Shown here in pieces: positions 37,801-48,300 of a DNA stretch of 64,000 bases. The stretch spans positions 11,259,754 to 11,323,753 of the forward strand of contig NC_089826.1 of the NCBI RefSeq assembly GCF_035046505.1. The letters run 5' to 3'. The notes under the pieces are model-generated. The model made no database searches and was not told the origin of the DNA. It saw nothing but the letters and a program-made list of their open reading frames with translations. Origin of the DNA: Tiliqua scincoides (lineage: Eukaryota; Chordata; Lepidosauria; Squamata; Scincidae). The position numbers and the translations under genes were made by a program. The stretch's first letter is position 1, and every line of letters starts with the position of its first letter.

Positions 37801-40800
37801 TTTTATAAATATTTTCTGTGAAAGTTGGGTCCAACCCCCTTTTTAAAAAAGTGGCACTATTCTAAGGGCAGATCCACCTAACTGCAGGTTGACCAGAAAC
37901 CTTCTACACTACCCTGACCTCATAATGATGTTTGTTTATATTTGACTTGAAACTGTTCCTTCACATGTTCCTTTTCCTACTCAGGTTTCTTGTTCCAATC
38001 TCAAGTGTTATTTGCAATGATATTGCTGCTTATGTGTTTGGATTCTTCTTTGGAAGGACTCCGTTAATTAAGGTACAGAATTTGAATGCGTAATGACCAA
38101 AGAAACATTGTGAAGGTATATCCAGTACTTGTGCTCAGGATTGGCTTCCATTTATGGGTGCTCTGTTAGAGGTGTACCATTTTTCTAGAAGAGGTGGGGG
38201 CTCTGGTAGTTACAGATTGAATATTGCTCCCTCTAATCATAGTCGCTGGATTGCCCCTGGGTCTGATCATGGACACATCTGTTCCCTCTCCCACAGGCTA
38301 ATTATAACATTGACCAGTTTGAATCCAGGTTTGTTATATTGTTCACTAGTTGCGCCCTCTGACACTTACTATTCTGCCTGTATACAGACACAGATGGCTT
38401 CCTTAGTCACAAACAGAAAACAGCAAGGACTGTTTGAGTTTGTCAGAACAGTTCTTACAGTTAACAGCAACCGTTCAGGGTCGTGGCTGTTTGGACTGGT
38501 AGTTTATTTTGGCAGCTGGGTTGCGTTAGCTGCAGGCGGTATAGACCTCTTCATTCTGTTGGTTTTGCCTGCTCTCAAACTGTACATTGTGATTGCTGGG
38601 AAAACCCAGGCCTGCCTTCTACAGACATTACCAGTATGCTTGTCAGAATTATGTGTCGTCCTTCTCATTGACTCAGGGGGCCCACATTTACTAGTGCCTG
38701 TGAAATCCTCTTCCCTCCTCCCCTGGATTTATGTACCTTTTTTTTTTTTTTTTGGATGATGATTCTGTAAAGGATGGCCCTCATGTAGCTGCATGTTGTA
38801 CTAGTAAAAATACTACAGTTGTAAAAAATCTGGGTCTTTAGCTGTATTGGGGTGCAAATGACAGTTTCACTGTTTCCTTTTGTTTTTCCTGTTGCTTGGA
38901 CAGAAATTATTTCTATAATGTCAACACTGTAACGCGTACGTTTTCTCTTTTGTTGATCAGCTGTCTCCAAAGAAGACGTGGGAAGGATTCATAGGTGGCT
39001 TCTTTACCACAGTTGTGTTTGGATTCATTGTAAGTGGATGTGCCTCTTTCCATGCTTACGTTGTGATGTTTGGCATCGGATTTGGAACTGGCACAAGATA
39101 CTTGAAAATAGTGCCAGACTGTTTTGTAGCTTTCCAGTATTAGTCTTGGAAGTCTTCCTAGCATTAGGCTTTGAGGTTAACAAATTAAAGATTGGAATAC
39201 TAATAGGATACTGTGGATGACAGACTGATTGTGGCTGTCAGCACAACAATGAATGGCTCTGTTTGCTGTGGCAGAGGTGAGCTGGTTGGGAGTTGCCCAA
39301 CATAGTTGTGCCATCTACCCTAATCTCTTGTTTAGATGATATACACATTGCCTGAAGCAATGCAAGAGCAACTGTGGCAGGAGCAAGCATACCATTCCAA
39401 GGAACCCAAAAACTAAACTCTACACAATGGGAGGAACAAACAGTTGTTGCATGGGAGAGACTAATTGCAAAACGTGACAAGCACTTGTCTCAGATGTGTT
39501 ACGGTTGCCTCCTTTGCTTTTCAGGCTGCCTACCTGTTGGCTCAATATCAGTACTTTGTATGTCCTGTGGAATACAACAGTGAAACTAACAGATTTGTCA
39601 CGGAGTGTGAACCTTCGGAACTGTTCCAGTTAGAGCAGTACTCCATACCTCCATTGCTGCAGGTTGTGTTGAGAAGGGTAAGGCCAATGAAATCAGAGCT
39701 CTTAGGAGGTCAAAATGTGGGATGAAATGCTTGTTTAGGAGCCTGGTTTTCTTAAAAGACCCAGTTCTGATGTTGGTTTTGGTCTTCAGTTCAAGTAAAA
39801 TAGCAACAGTTTGTATGCAAGTACTTCACCCCTGTACCTCACAATACGCCTGCGAGGAAAAGAATTACTGCCAAATTCCTCTTGCTGCGAGTCTCCTCCA
39901 GACACCTGGTAGCAACTTGCACATTTCTGACCACACTGGGACCTGGTGCCATCCTGAACTGGAGAGCATCATAATGAGCGCCCACTCAATTGCAATCCTT
40001 TCCTGTAAGCTGTGGTTCAAAGTTTCTGTAGCCTTGGTTAAAGCTTCTTTCTCCATTGTAGCCAGTGTAATCATGTGGGAGCAAGCCCCAAACTTGTTTT
40101 TCCTCTACCCAGTTTTGGGGCTGGGGAAGTGTGCAGTGCTGTGCTCCCCAAACCTTGTGCTGCTTCCAGCTTGGGGACAGGGTGGTAATGGCGATCTCTG
40201 CCAGCTGTTTGTTCCAGATTCCTTGATAAATGAGGGAGCTGAGCTAACTTGTGTCAAAAATGACCCTGTGCAGTCCTCTTCCAACCTCTGGGAGGAAAGG
40301 TGGGGGCTTCTAGAAATGTATGGGCCAGGTCAAACTATTTATCTTGGTCAGTTTCTCATGCAGGATTATGAGGAAAAGGAGTGGTTGCTGTGTGGCTTGT
40401 TTCTTTCCTGCTCTGTCCTAGCTCACAGGATCATTCAGGTGTAGAGTATAAGAGCGGCTGGCAGGCACTGAGGCAGTCTTCCAACAACCCTTTCTTGGTG
40501 TCTTCGCTAATTTCTCACTAGGATAGAGGAAACATAGAACTAAAGATTGTTACAGAGTAAAAGGTGATGGTGGTCTGAGAAAGCAAGGGCTTCCTTCAAC
40601 GGGAGAGGTCAGAAACTGATCCTGTCTTCCTACCAGAGAGAAATCCACTCTGCAGTGCAAAGACCAACCTTGTACATCTGGGAGGAGAATGCTTGGGTTC
40701 CTCCTTACGGTCCTTCTGGTCACTTGTGGCATCTCCTTACATGTTGAAGAAGAAACAGTGTTGTTCTGACTGCTAGAGTAATTTGTCCAGCCCTGCATGC

Positions 40801-42649
40801 ACCTTTTTAAGCATAAAGGGAAGGGAACTAACTTACATTAGTGCAGAAGGAAACTAATGCTTGTAATGATTCCTTGTAGGAAACGGTGAACCTGTATCCC
40901 TTCCAGATGCACAGCATTGCTTTTTCAGCATTTGCATCCTTAATTGGGCCGTTTGGAGGTTTTTTTGCTAGTGGATTCAAAAGAGCTTTCAAAATCAAGG
41001 TGGGTTCTAGTTAGGGCTTTGCGCTCTCTCAACCAAAAGTAATGTGTGTATTTATATTAACAGTTTTAATGGGGTGACTATCCTAATAAATGCTAATTTG
41101 AAGATATTTTACGTATGTTTGAATTTTACGGAATGTGGCTTTTCTTTTCTTTTTTCTTAAGGATTTTGCAAATACAATTCCTGGCCATGGTGGAATAATG
41201 GATCGCTTTGACTGTCAGTATTTGACGGCTACTTTTGTCCATGTCTATATCGCAAGTTTCATAAGGTATGCTCATTAAGAACTGATTGCAGAGAATCTGC
41301 GTGAATTCTTAAACTCACTCTTGGAGAGAAGCTCACACCTGATCTGTTTCCATGCAGACCTCTCAAGAAGAACTATGCCCAACATTGGGACAAGGGATGA
41401 ACTGACAGTTTAAAAAGTAATGCTGCTAGGGCTGGGTAGTGTTCACAGTGCTTAAATAATTCAAATGTTATGTTCTTGATCAATCTCCCTCCTTCCTGGT
41501 GGACTAGAACATCATAGCTTTTCTTGGTATCATTTAAATAAAAGATTAAGAGGGATCCCTGCAATTAAACACAATTTTAATCTGGGACAGAAAGCTTTTT
41601 AAAGACCAGAATTGTTAAGTCATAGCAACACAGGCCTTGCTCAGGAAGAAACAGCATGCATTCTACAAAAGGAATGTTTGCATCACCAGCCTTCTGAAGC
41701 CCTGGAGCATGTCATCAGACTTGTAAACAGGGATGCTATACTGGACACCAGGTATATAGTTAGTATTTCAAAAAGCTTCAGACAGAGTCCCTCATCAAAG
41801 GCTATGAAAAAATACCCATGAACTGAGAGGATGCACATCAGGATTAAAAACACAGCAGTGTGTGTGGTTCTCTTAACATCATAGAAACTTGCATTGGATG
41901 CATATTACCAGGTAATATATCTAATTGTGAGTAACTCCCCCATACCCAATCTTGTGATTCTTTTCAGGGAATTGCATGATCACTGTGGGGATCCTCCTGA
42001 AATCAGGGTGTCTTGATATTGGTGCAGAGGCAAAGGCATAGATGAGTTCAGAGCTCAGGCCTGAAGAAGTGATCAGACCCTGAAGCTCTTCCCTCTTGTA
42101 GAACCGAGTTCAGTGAGTGGTTTAAGTCAAGCAAGAAGAAGCAGCTGTTTTTGCCCTGCTTGATCTTCTGCTTTCCTACTAGTGAGAGTTAGAGTGGCTG
42201 TTAAGACTAATGGGAGATGTAAAGGTATTGGGAGAAGAGCTTTTTATACATGTGTGTTGCTTCTATAAAGGCATCTGCTTATTACTTAGTTTAAAGTACT
42301 TGTATTTATAGCACGCAACTTTCTCAAAAGTAAGCCCTAGTGAGTTCAGGTATGTGCACACAGGGGTGCGGCTTTCAGGCCCAGTAGGTACAATTTCAGG
42401 AAGACTGTCTTTTCATTTGGAATAAACACTTCGCAAGCAAGCATTTGATGCAATGGAAAAGCTAGAAAGGGAAATGGTATCATAGTGTAATGATTGAAAT
42501 GTTAAATTTTAACTTCCAGAGGCCCCAATCCTAGCAAGCTACTGAAACAGCTGTTGATACTCCAGCCAGAGCAGCAGTTAAATATCTACAGAACTCTGAA
42601 GTTGCACCTCATTGAAAAAGGGATCCTCCAACCATCACTGAGCGAATAG
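16822..42649 (+). CDS. CDS1: CDS1, CDP-diacylglycerol synthase 1 (whole coding span, 13 exons)
   Basis: This gene encodes phosphatidate cytidylyltransferase, which turns phosphatidic acid plus CTP into CDP-diacylglycerol in the ER membrane and feeds phosphatidylinositol and cardiolipin synthesis. Coding exons: 16822-16872, 28892-29010, 30373-30469, 31626-31723, 32843-32982, 34311-34369, 36500-36582, 37985-38072, 38961-39029, 39525-39677, 40880-40999, 41162-41265, 42520-42649. All are bounded by AG/GT, and the lengths sum to 1311 nt, or 436 codons plus stop, with every phase consistent. The CTP-transferase signature (residues about 350-376, SGFKR...KDFANT...[10 protein letters not shown]) is intact across exons 11-12. 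Several hydrophobic segments follow RWKNWWIRG (57-65). Paralogue choice: [28 protein letters not shown] and the C-terminus [11 protein letters not shown] match CDS1 rather than CDS2 as I remember them. The product is about 25 residues shorter than human CDS1 (461), the difference lying in the disordered N-terminus. Confidence 0.96.
18138..18232. mobile_element. ~95-bp palindromic repeat copy in CDS1 intron 1
   Basis: It begins taggttgcagtcctatccac and closes catgcatgggattgggctgt. It is the same family as 33337-33428. Confidence 0.7.
18390..18928. mobile_element. hAT-type element carrying a second hAT element
   Basis: The outer ends cagtggttcccaaac and gtttgggaaccacta are flanked by acttaacg and acttaagg. 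The interior holds gacccactttttaaaatga and agtgggtcccaacccacag. A second hAT element sits at 18505-18730. Confidence 0.85.
18505..18730. mobile_element. Inner hAT-type element
   Basis: It has a perfect 8-bp duplication tttagacc (18497-18504, 18731-18738). The ends are ttttcaaccactgtgcc and agttgaaaatcactga. It is the same family, inverted, as 33843-34047. Confidence 0.85.
19380..19900. mobile_element. hAT-like foldback element
   Basis: The ends cagtggttctcaaac and tttgagaaccactg are an inverted pair. The interior is a large imperfect palindrome (gtgggctctggtctgcagtt against actgcagatcggagtccact). No 8-bp duplication is visible. The palindrome makes both strands look open for 100-150 codons, and these are not genes. 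Confidence 0.75.
19920..22066 (+). mobile_element. LINE copy C (shared-tail family), 5'-truncated
   Basis: This + strand copy in CDS1 intron 1 is colinear with copy A for the whole RT to C-terminus region. Recognisable are [14 protein letters not shown]-like palm A near 20745, SGVKQGCVL near 20910, a shifted DD box near 21100 and [20 protein letters not shown] near 21290. Several stops and shifts break it. The 3' end reads ataccatagtctttcgagac then tgaaggttgccaac, ending at 22066. The 5' border is approximate. Confidence 0.9.
22814..22974. mobile_element. Foldback element, probable DNA-transposon relic
   Basis: ggggtgcacagactttcaaa ... ggatcttggacctttaac mirrors gttaaaggtgcaagatctct ... gaaagtttggaactc. 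Its interior (gggaatttcagcaggtgcag, reversed) reappears at 15165-15190 beside a CR1 copy. No clear target duplication. Confidence 0.5.
24271..24608. mobile_element. hAT-type nonautonomous element
   Basis: The ends caggggtgtcaaac and gtttgacacccctg carry the perfect 8-bp duplication gtgtagct (24263-24270, 24609-24616). 338 bp. Interior gggccacatctggcccctgg near the right end. Confidence 0.9.
25839..26559 (-). mobile_element. CR1-clade LINE 3' fragment split by a hAT element
   Basis: The pieces at 25839-26003 (aagaacataagaagagccct ... cccatctagtccagcttcct) and 26472-26559 (ttgtccagtcccctcttaaa) are continuous in other copies. hAT element 26012-26463 lies between them. Confidence 0.85.
26012..26463. 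mobile_element. hAT-type nonautonomous element in CR1 tail
   Basis: It is a sister of 10048-10500 with the perfect 8-bp duplication ctctaaaa (26004-26011, 26464-26471). It splits a CR1-clade 3' fragment. Confidence 0.9.
26867..27046. mobile_element. Palindromic TWA-site element (PIF/Harbinger-like MITE)
   Basis: This 180-bp near-palindrome has outer arms gggctggatcctatccaact and agttggatatgattgggccc. TAA flanks both ends (26864-26866, 27047-27049). It is the uninterrupted sister of 13637-14328. Confidence 0.78.
27508..27823. mobile_element. hAT-type nonautonomous element
   Basis: The ends cagtgtttctcaac and gttgagaaacactg form a perfect 14-bp inverted repeat. The 8-bp duplication atttaaat is perfect (27500-27507, 27824-27831). 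316 bp. Confidence 0.9.
28047..28172. repeat. (TAGATA)n/(TA)n microsatellite
   Basis: Runs of tatagatagata and tatagcta types change to pure ta repeats. It lies near the end of CDS1 intron 1. Confidence 0.92.
28892..29010 (+). CDS. CDS1: CDS1 coding exon 2 (residues 18-57)
   Basis: It follows a 12-kb intron. It encodes an acidic, disordered stretch and then [16 protein letters not shown], the conserved block just before the first membrane helix. Acceptor tttttgttttag, donor CAAG|GTATTA. The last arginine codon is split AG|A with exon 3. Confidence 0.93.
29184..29675. mobile_element. Tigger/pogo-like nonautonomous element
   Basis: It begins caggttgag and contains ggatggcaaaaaatgcac and gattgatggattgtcag. 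It ends tataaatggggtggacccgt, a degraded mirror of the start. It is colinear with 35424-35873. Assignment to Tigger is by the start motif and the likely TA site only. Confidence 0.6.
30373..30469 (+). CDS. CDS1: CDS1 coding exon 3 (residues 57-89)
   Basis: It encodes [16 protein letters not shown] followed by a very hydrophobic run ending MGSFMLMLL. This is the first membrane segment of the enzyme. Acceptor cccctttgcag, donor CTT|GTAAGT. Confidence 0.95.
31626..31723 (+). CDS. CDS1: CDS1 coding exon 4 (residues 90-122)
   Basis: It encodes [19 protein letters not shown] and then [13 protein letters not shown], a highly conserved loop of the family. The tryptophan codon is split TG|G with exon 5. 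Confidence 0.95.
32843..32982 (+). CDS. CDS1: CDS1 coding exon 5 (residues 122-169)
   Basis: It encodes [19 protein letters not shown] and [17 protein letters not shown]. The block [11 protein letters not shown] with [14 protein letters not shown] is one of the clearest CDS1-versus-CDS2 discriminators in this gene. Glycine codon G|GT is split with exon 6. Confidence 0.96.
33337..33428. mobile_element. ~95-bp palindromic repeat (GGCTGCAATCCTAT family)
   Basis: The arms aaggctgcaattctgtgcac and aataggattgcgctg surround gggagtaagccccattg and acctacttctgaat. TAA is present at both ends. Other copies: 8101-8190, 14329-14425, 18138-18232, 24949-25018 (partial), 31483-31556 (partial), 54904-55001, 63724-63821. 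It is very common in squamate genomes as far as I remember. TWA target sites suggest a PIF/Harbinger-type MITE rather than a SINE. Confidence 0.7.
33843..34047. mobile_element. hAT-type nonautonomous element
   Basis: The perfect 8-bp duplication gcctagac (33835-33842, 34048-34055) flanks ends cagtagtttttaacc and ggttgtaaataactg. 205 bp. Same family as 18505-18730. Confidence 0.87.
34311..34369 (+). CDS. CDS1: CDS1 coding exon 6 (residues 169-188)
   Basis: It encodes [19 protein letters not shown], part of a membrane helix and a basic loop. Acceptor ctccacacag, donor ATG|GTGCGT, phase 0. Confidence 0.95.
34622..34983. mobile_element. Composite hAT-type element
   Basis: The perfect 8-bp duplication ttctagac (34614-34621, 34984-34991) flanks ends cagtggttctcacac and gattgagaaacactg. 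The interior carries half of the GGCTGCAATCCTAT palindromic repeat (34744-34796). The same composite layout is found at 61808-62196. Confidence 0.88.
35424..35873. mobile_element. Tigger/pogo-like element with an internal 55-bp duplication
   Basis: It begins ta|caggttgagtcttgttg and is colinear with 29184-29675. The 55-bp unit starting cttctaaaaagcagccttgc occurs twice in tandem (35530-35584, 35585-35639), whereas the other copy has it once. Confidence 0.65.
36500..36582 (+). CDS. CDS1: CDS1 coding exon 7 (residues 189-216)
   Basis: It encodes [20 protein letters not shown] and NLFEGMIW, near identical to mammalian CDS1. Acceptor ctgttaacag, donor CTG|GTAAGG, with the tryptophan codon split. 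Confidence 0.95.
37985..38072 (+). CDS. CDS1: CDS1 coding exon 8 (residues 216-245)
   Basis: It encodes [20 protein letters not shown] and FFGRTPLIK. The ICND segment and [18 protein letters not shown] (continued in exon 9) belong to the conserved cytidylyltransferase core. Confidence 0.95.
38961..39029 (+). CDS. CDS1: CDS1 coding exon 9 (residues 246-268)
   Basis: It encodes [23 protein letters not shown], a core motif shared by eukaryotic CDS enzymes. Acceptor ttgttgatcag, donor ATT|GTAAGT, phase 0. Confidence 0.95.
39525..39677 (+). CDS. CDS1: CDS1 coding exon 10 (residues 269-319)
   Basis: It encodes [17 protein letters not shown], then [20 protein letters not shown] and PLLQVVLRR. This lumenal or cytosolic loop is the most divergent part between CDS1 and CDS2, and here it follows CDS1. 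Confidence 0.95.
40880..40999 (+). CDS. CDS1: CDS1 coding exon 11 (residues 320-359)
   Basis: It encodes [32 protein letters not shown] and FKRAFKIK. The last ten residues open the CTP-transferase signature, including the K-R pair. Human CDS1 has ALSTF where this has AFSAF. Confidence 0.95.
41162..41265 (+). CDS. CDS1: CDS1 coding exon 12 (residues 360-394)
   Basis: It encodes [20 protein letters not shown] and [15 protein letters not shown]. It holds the HGG-x2-DR-x-D half of the CTP-transferase signature with all key acidic residues present. Donor ATAAG|GTATGC. Confidence 0.96.
42520..42649 (+). CDS. CDS1: CDS1 coding exon 13 with stop (residues 394-436)
   Basis: It encodes [40 protein letters not shown] and SE, then TAG at 42647-42649. 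The length and ending fit the usual CDS1 C-terminus. Confidence 0.95.
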
Positions 42650-45090
42650 GAAGACCAAACTGATGCCTGTCAAGAGAAGCACAACTGGAAAAGCAGGTTT
42701 TGCTGGTACCAGAGCAGGCCGAGCTAGACTGAGGCCAGACTGCCCCTGAAGTTCAGAATGTCTGCTACTGGAGATGACTGTGAATACCCAGGAGACCATG
42801 CGAGACTGGAGTTCTCTTTGAATGACTGCATGTTTTTGCGCTCCTCTAGTTTCTTGGGTTGATAGAATGAGACTTTTTCCTTGATTCTCACCTTGGCAGC
42901 CTTCAGTTTTTTTAAAGCAACCATTTATTTTTCAAGGGTTTCTGCACACACTCCCTCCTGAGGGCAGAAGTTAAAGGAACAGCAGGGAGTGTGAAGTTAT
43001 AAAAACTCATTTTTAATGAAATGATATTAATGACTTCAGCTCAGACAAAGGCACTTTTTATAGCAGTGTATTGGTATCGATAACTTAGGTGACAGCTATG
43101 ATTAAATATTAACCAAATGGGGACAGAAGCTATTTTATCCTATGTCCTATTCCAGAAAATAGGAAAGAGCCTGGCAGGAGGAACCTATGGCAAATGTGTG
43201 CCTGTACTGGATTCCTCAGATTGGGTGGCAAGGGAAATGCCTTTGGGGAGATTTCAATGTCTTATTAGTGGAATCCTAAAGAGCAGTTCAAGCACAGACA
43301 CCTACCTGAGTTTGAGCCTCTTTATTAGCTTCACTCCACTTAGGGCATTCTTAGGTTCAGTAGCGCTTTGAGGCATGCTAATTTATGCCTGTGTTTGGCT
43401 GTGTTAAAGAATAACCCTCTTCTCCCTTTTAAGTGCTTACTTAGCAATACAGATTGTTTTCATGGAGATAGGTTGCCTGGTCCAATGTGACCAATTGGCG
43501 AGTCAGAATTCTAAGTTGCAAGATGTATCCAGCATTTGGCCAACAGTGAAAAGTTATGAGAGCCCCTGTGCTGGCCCACTGCTGCTAACTCTGTTTCAGT
43601 GGCCTCTAAACTCTGAACTTCTGTAGTATATAAAATGTGACAACTAATATTCATGGCATGAGTTGCTTTCTCTTTGATTTTATGTAACTTTTTATCATGA
43701 AAAATTGTTTTTAGAAGCAAATAAAGACAAAGCACAAATGCCAAAAACTGTGGTATAAGTGGCTGCAACAGGATTTAAGGCAGGCATTACTGGTACAGTT
43801 GTTGAATTTTTTTTTTGTAGGTAGGCATCATTCAAATGCGATACAAGAGCACATCTGTTCATTTTAATGAGACTTGCACTGAAGAATTTCTGAATTGTAT
43901 CCTAGGAACTTAAATAGGTGGGCTCTTGAGTATGTATTTCTTAATGGCTTTAAGACCACAGTTCTAGAGCTGCTTGACTTAAACCAGGTAGAGAAACTTA
44001 GATGATCTATATTAACAGGGCTCTTTTAAAGAATGAAGTCAGCTTACATCACTGTTGTGCCTGAGATTGCTTATTTCAGGGCTGCATACATCCAAAGCTT
44101 GTGCCACTTAGCATCTGAAATGCTCTGGTCCATTTTCAAACCAGATAAAACCAAGGTCCCATGGCAGTGGCTGCTTCAGTAGCAAAACAGATAACAGCTT
44201 TACACTGAATAAGCAGACTAAGCTGCAGGAGAGTAAAGTTTAAAAGCATCACTGGGAATATTTGCACTGAAGTAGGTTGTCACATATCAGCCTTTGGAAT
44301 GTAGTACATATGTTTGTTTAATTTTGTTCTGAAACATAAAATATGTAAAACTTAATTTTAATGTAAAGTTCAAACTTTTGGATTATTTTGGTGTAGTTTT
44401 TATAGCATTTGTATTAAAATAAAACTATTTAAGCCATTGAATAAATGCACATGATGAGCTGAAGCTGTCAGCTCTGTTTGCACTGTTAGACACTATTGTA
44501 AAGCATTGCTTTAAAAGTGAAATGCCTTTGGTTGTGCTCTTACTATGTTAGAATCTATGCAGAATGCTAGTGAAAAGGGGCTGCCAGACTTGGTCACTGC
44601 AAAGCAACTTTATTAGCAGTGGTATCTCTGCTTCTTGCCAGAAATGACTGAACCTCACCTTCAAGCACTCCAGCCACCCACCTGTTGCTGAACCAGTACC
44701 AAGTATAAACCTTGACCAAGTTTAGCTTTTGTCATGCAAACTTGATTAAAACTGAAGGGTTTAGAGGACCCCTTGGTGAACTGTATCTCAGATATTGAAT
44801 CTGCTGAATTTTTTGTCCCACAGAAGACCAAGAGGTTTTACTGGATTACATACTACAATAATTTATGACCTCTTCAAGTTAGTACACAGCTGAGTGGCTT
44901 GATCAAAAAGGAACCCATCTCTGCCCCTCTCCTTCCAGGAACTTCCTTTGATTTACTTTTCTTGCATAAACTTATTGCCTTGTTTAGCAAAACTGGAGCA
45001 AGCTGTGTATATACTGACTTGTGCATTCAGTTAACTGCTTCCTAGAGCAGAGATGGAGCTAATAAAGCACTGATTAAAAACTTAATAGCC
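42650..45090 (+). other. CDS1: CDS1 3' UTR (inferred)
   Basis: This is a non-coding A/T-rich stretch after the CDS1 stop. Candidate polyadenylation hexamers are AATAAA at 44418-44423, 44440-44445 and 45061-45066. I place the end shortly after the last one, since WDFY3's own 3' end lies about 0.3 kb further on. No open frame or recognisable repeat of note was seen inside. Confidence 0.6.
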
Positions 45091-45379
45091 TACCGTTTCT
45101 CACTGTGAACACCTTATTCCTTTCTACGAGTAGCAGGCAGAAGTATATAGTACAGAACTTCAACTATACCTGTCTTCACCTTACTGGTTGATGAAATACT
45201 AGCTGTACTCTCAGTTTTCTCTACCTCGACTGCAAGCTACATCAAACTGCAGTGGAAGGCATGCATGTTTGAGTTGCTTGCCCAGGAGGGCACAAAATTT
45301 TATTCTTTAGTATAAAACTGGTGGAAGTCATAAAATATGAAGAGATGCACAAAGTGTTTTGGTGGTAAATAGCAAGTAT
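45091..45379. other. Gap between convergent CDS1 and WDFY3 ends
   Basis: About 0.3 kb of A/T-rich sequence lies between the last AATAAA for CDS1 (+, 45061) and the inferred WDFY3 hexamer (-, 45380-45385). I see nothing in it. Confidence 0.5.
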
Positions 45380-48300
45380 TTTATTTAAAATGAAAACAGA
45401 AAGTAAGTACCTGAACTATTGCATTTAATCATGTATTGTAGTTGTGTTACTCTACCCTTTTGCATTGGAGACAAATATACAATAAACATTCAGATATCAC
45501 AGATTGCACACTAGATAGTAATTCTTCAGGCCTTTTACATAACCACCAAAAAAAACAGATATTGGTTTCTGCAATATAGTACAAAATTCCACCCCTCCAG
45601 TCTTAGCCAGTTATCTTCAATTTTCTCCTGTTTCTGTACAAATAAATGGCCATTTACCTAGGGCTTACAAGTTAATAACAGGACAAAAAATATACATTGT
45701 ACTGACACAAAAAGTCAGTTGTGTTAAGTCATGCAACAAGTAACCAAACTTGCTGAAATTAAAAATATTTTCTAAAAACAGTTTTAACTGCATAAATATT
45801 TTTATACACAGTTCATTTACCAAAACAAACAGAGTCTTTAAATGATACAAAGCAAAAAATAAGTTTCTACTAATTTTTATACATAAGAAAGTGCAAAATA
45901 ATGTCTCTAAAGTGTTTTTGCTATTGGACTAATGAAGGGTGGAGGTGGCCACTCTCACCTTTATAAGCATGAACACAACAGTTGCACAATACAGACGAAC
46001 AAAAGGTAGAGCACATGGATGCACTGAGGAAAGATATACCACAGAACGAGGAGGAGCTGGGGAGATATGTGACAGTGCAATGAGCTTGTGTACTTCTGGC
46101 TCAAGAAGTCGGGATGCAAGAACACAAATTGCTATTTGGAGAAACAAAGCTGTTAAGCATGACCTGCTGTTAAGCTACCCTACCCCCAAGGGCAGAAGTG
46201 TCAGGCTAGTTCAGTCCAGAACAAAATGATGAAAGTCTAAGGGATTATGTTAGAGAAAGTGGCTCGAGTTACAACAACAGCATTAGCAGCTGCCAGGAAG
46301 CTCCCACGGCTTAACCACATCGGAGTCGAATGTTGATATACAGCCATTCATTCCATATGCTCTTGCATGGGAATTCAAGGTAACTGCTATTGGAACAAAT
46401 GGAGGCCATGAAGTACTAAGTGGAGCAGCTGAGCCCTCAGCAAATAAGATCCTGGGTACATAGATGAAATCTGGAACAATTCATCCCCAGCGAAGATGTT
46501 CAGCATAGACTTAACTTTTGAAATACATCTATGCATAAAATTTAACACAATCATCCACACAGGAGAAATGTTAGCTTCCATGTGAGAAGAGCGCCAAGTG
46601 ATAAAAGTGTAGAATAACACTGGTACAACATGTCTATGAAGTTGAAGACACAGAAAAATAAAAAAACACACACACACAAACCTCACTACACATCCCGTTG
46701 TCTTCTAATGACCCAGCATTAGTTATACTAATGTGATGTTTGTGCCATCCAGTGCTTGAATGCTATTTGAAGGAATTTATTGTGGCTTGGAAAAAACAAA
46801 TCTCAAACTAAAGAGACACCATTTCCAAATTAAATTTAGCAGAGTTTTTACTTATTTGGAGAAATGGACATTCAGAGGACTGAAGGTGCTTTCAGACAAT
46901 TTCAACCATGGAATAAATTTTACACAAAATTTGCAATTGGAAAACTACTGCTGTTAGGCAGAGATCTAGGAGCAACATATCTGTCTTATATTTAATCTTA
47001 CTTAACTGCATCAATTTCAGCAAACGGTCTGGCTGGAGTGACTTGAGTTCCCAGCATTAGCCTAGAGAAGCAAACTATTAAGCCAGTTAATAAAGAAAAT
47101 GAGTTTCCCTGCAAGTATCAAAACAGGCATATTTGGGCAACACAAGGAAGCTGCTTAGATATGTGCCGTTGATATCCAAAACTATCTAGTGGATGAAGCC
47201 ATCCCAATAAACCTGTGTGGGAATGACTGCTTTGGGGACCTGATGTACAGATACTGCTCACCAATTTCTCTTATTGCAGTTCATAATAGCTGTTAATGAA
47301 CACATCAAAATACATAGTTACACTTCTAATGAGTGCATAAATCTCATCAGGGCTCTTTATGGGGGGACAAAATTTGTCAGTGAGCAGTATGTCCTGAAAA
47401 AGGAAGCACAAGTCCAATAAGCTGGAGTGAGATTGGGACCTCCCTTTACACCAGACAAACTACTGACCAGAGAAAAAATGCCTACTTTTTTGTCTAGAAA
47501 GTGGTACAAATTCAAATGTGGATAGCTGGCCCTCATTCTGTTGTACCACATTCTGCTTTGTCACACGCCACAGGCATTTGGGCTGATTTGTAACCTCTGG
47601 CAAGCATCTCAACTAGCATTTCTGCCCACGCGAGCCTTCTCAACTTATGCAAGGGCTTGTTTCACTAGCACAAAGAGATACTGCTCAAGCATAGTGCACT
47701 TTCTACTTGTGGAGGCAGTGCCTGATGAAAGAAGCGTGAGTTGGGACGCCACCCACCATTTTCTCAACTGCTAAAAAGCAGTGGAATTATTTGTGAACAT
47801 GCTATAAACTCTCATGAACAATTCATCTCATCACCCATTTGCAAAATATATAAATGAGATTAAAAAACAAGTCACCACACTTTTTAAAACCTTAATCCAA
47901 AGACGATTTCTGTGTGTTGGGCCTGATGTGCACTTTCCCCATCTCTACAGTCAAATGCCATTTTGTACTCAGAGAAAGTGACTTTAAAAAGGAATGAAAT
48001 CCCAAACCAGATTATAGCACATTTTAAACACCAATTTGTTTAAAATTGCAAACCTTCAGTGAAACTGAATTAACATCCCCAACATTGATGGTGCATCTTT
48101 GAATGATGAAAGCAGTCTAAAAAGTGGGCGTGGTGTTGGGCCCAGCCCAAGTGCAATGAGCAAGTCCCACCAAAGTGAGTGAAAAGCAGCAGGCAATGGT
48201 TCTTCTACAACTTCCATTCATTTCAAAAGGGGCCTGTGCAGAACACTCCCCCCCCCCCAGGTATTGGGCCCAGCATTAACACTTTCCAGTTATGAGAGAA

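Larger units (their letters stand above)
29011..42519 (+). other. CDS1: CDS1 introns 2-12
   Basis: These are eleven shorter introns. They hold two copies of a Tigger-like element (29184-29675, 35424-35873), hAT elements at 33843-34047 and 34622-34983, and palindromic elements. Intron 8 (38073-38960) and intron 10 (39678-40879) contain long chance open frames of 201 and 240 codons with no family resemblance. I see nothing else in the remaining intron sequence. Confidence 0.8.

Noticed and set aside
38154-38759. A 201-codon open frame on + in CDS1 intron 8
   Set aside because: It ends in a poly-T run read as poly-Phe, shows no domain, and is flanked by valid splice sites of exons 8 and 9.
39722-40444. 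A 240-codon open frame on + in CDS1 intron 10
   Set aside because: It has no family motif and does not share the CDS1 frame. It lies wholly between a good donor and acceptor, and its composition looks like ordinary intron. I take it as a chance frame.
16822-42649. CDS2 as the identity of the + strand gene
   Set aside because: The loop [14 protein letters not shown], the segment [14 protein letters not shown] and the C-terminus follow CDS1, and WDFY3 is the known neighbour of CDS1.
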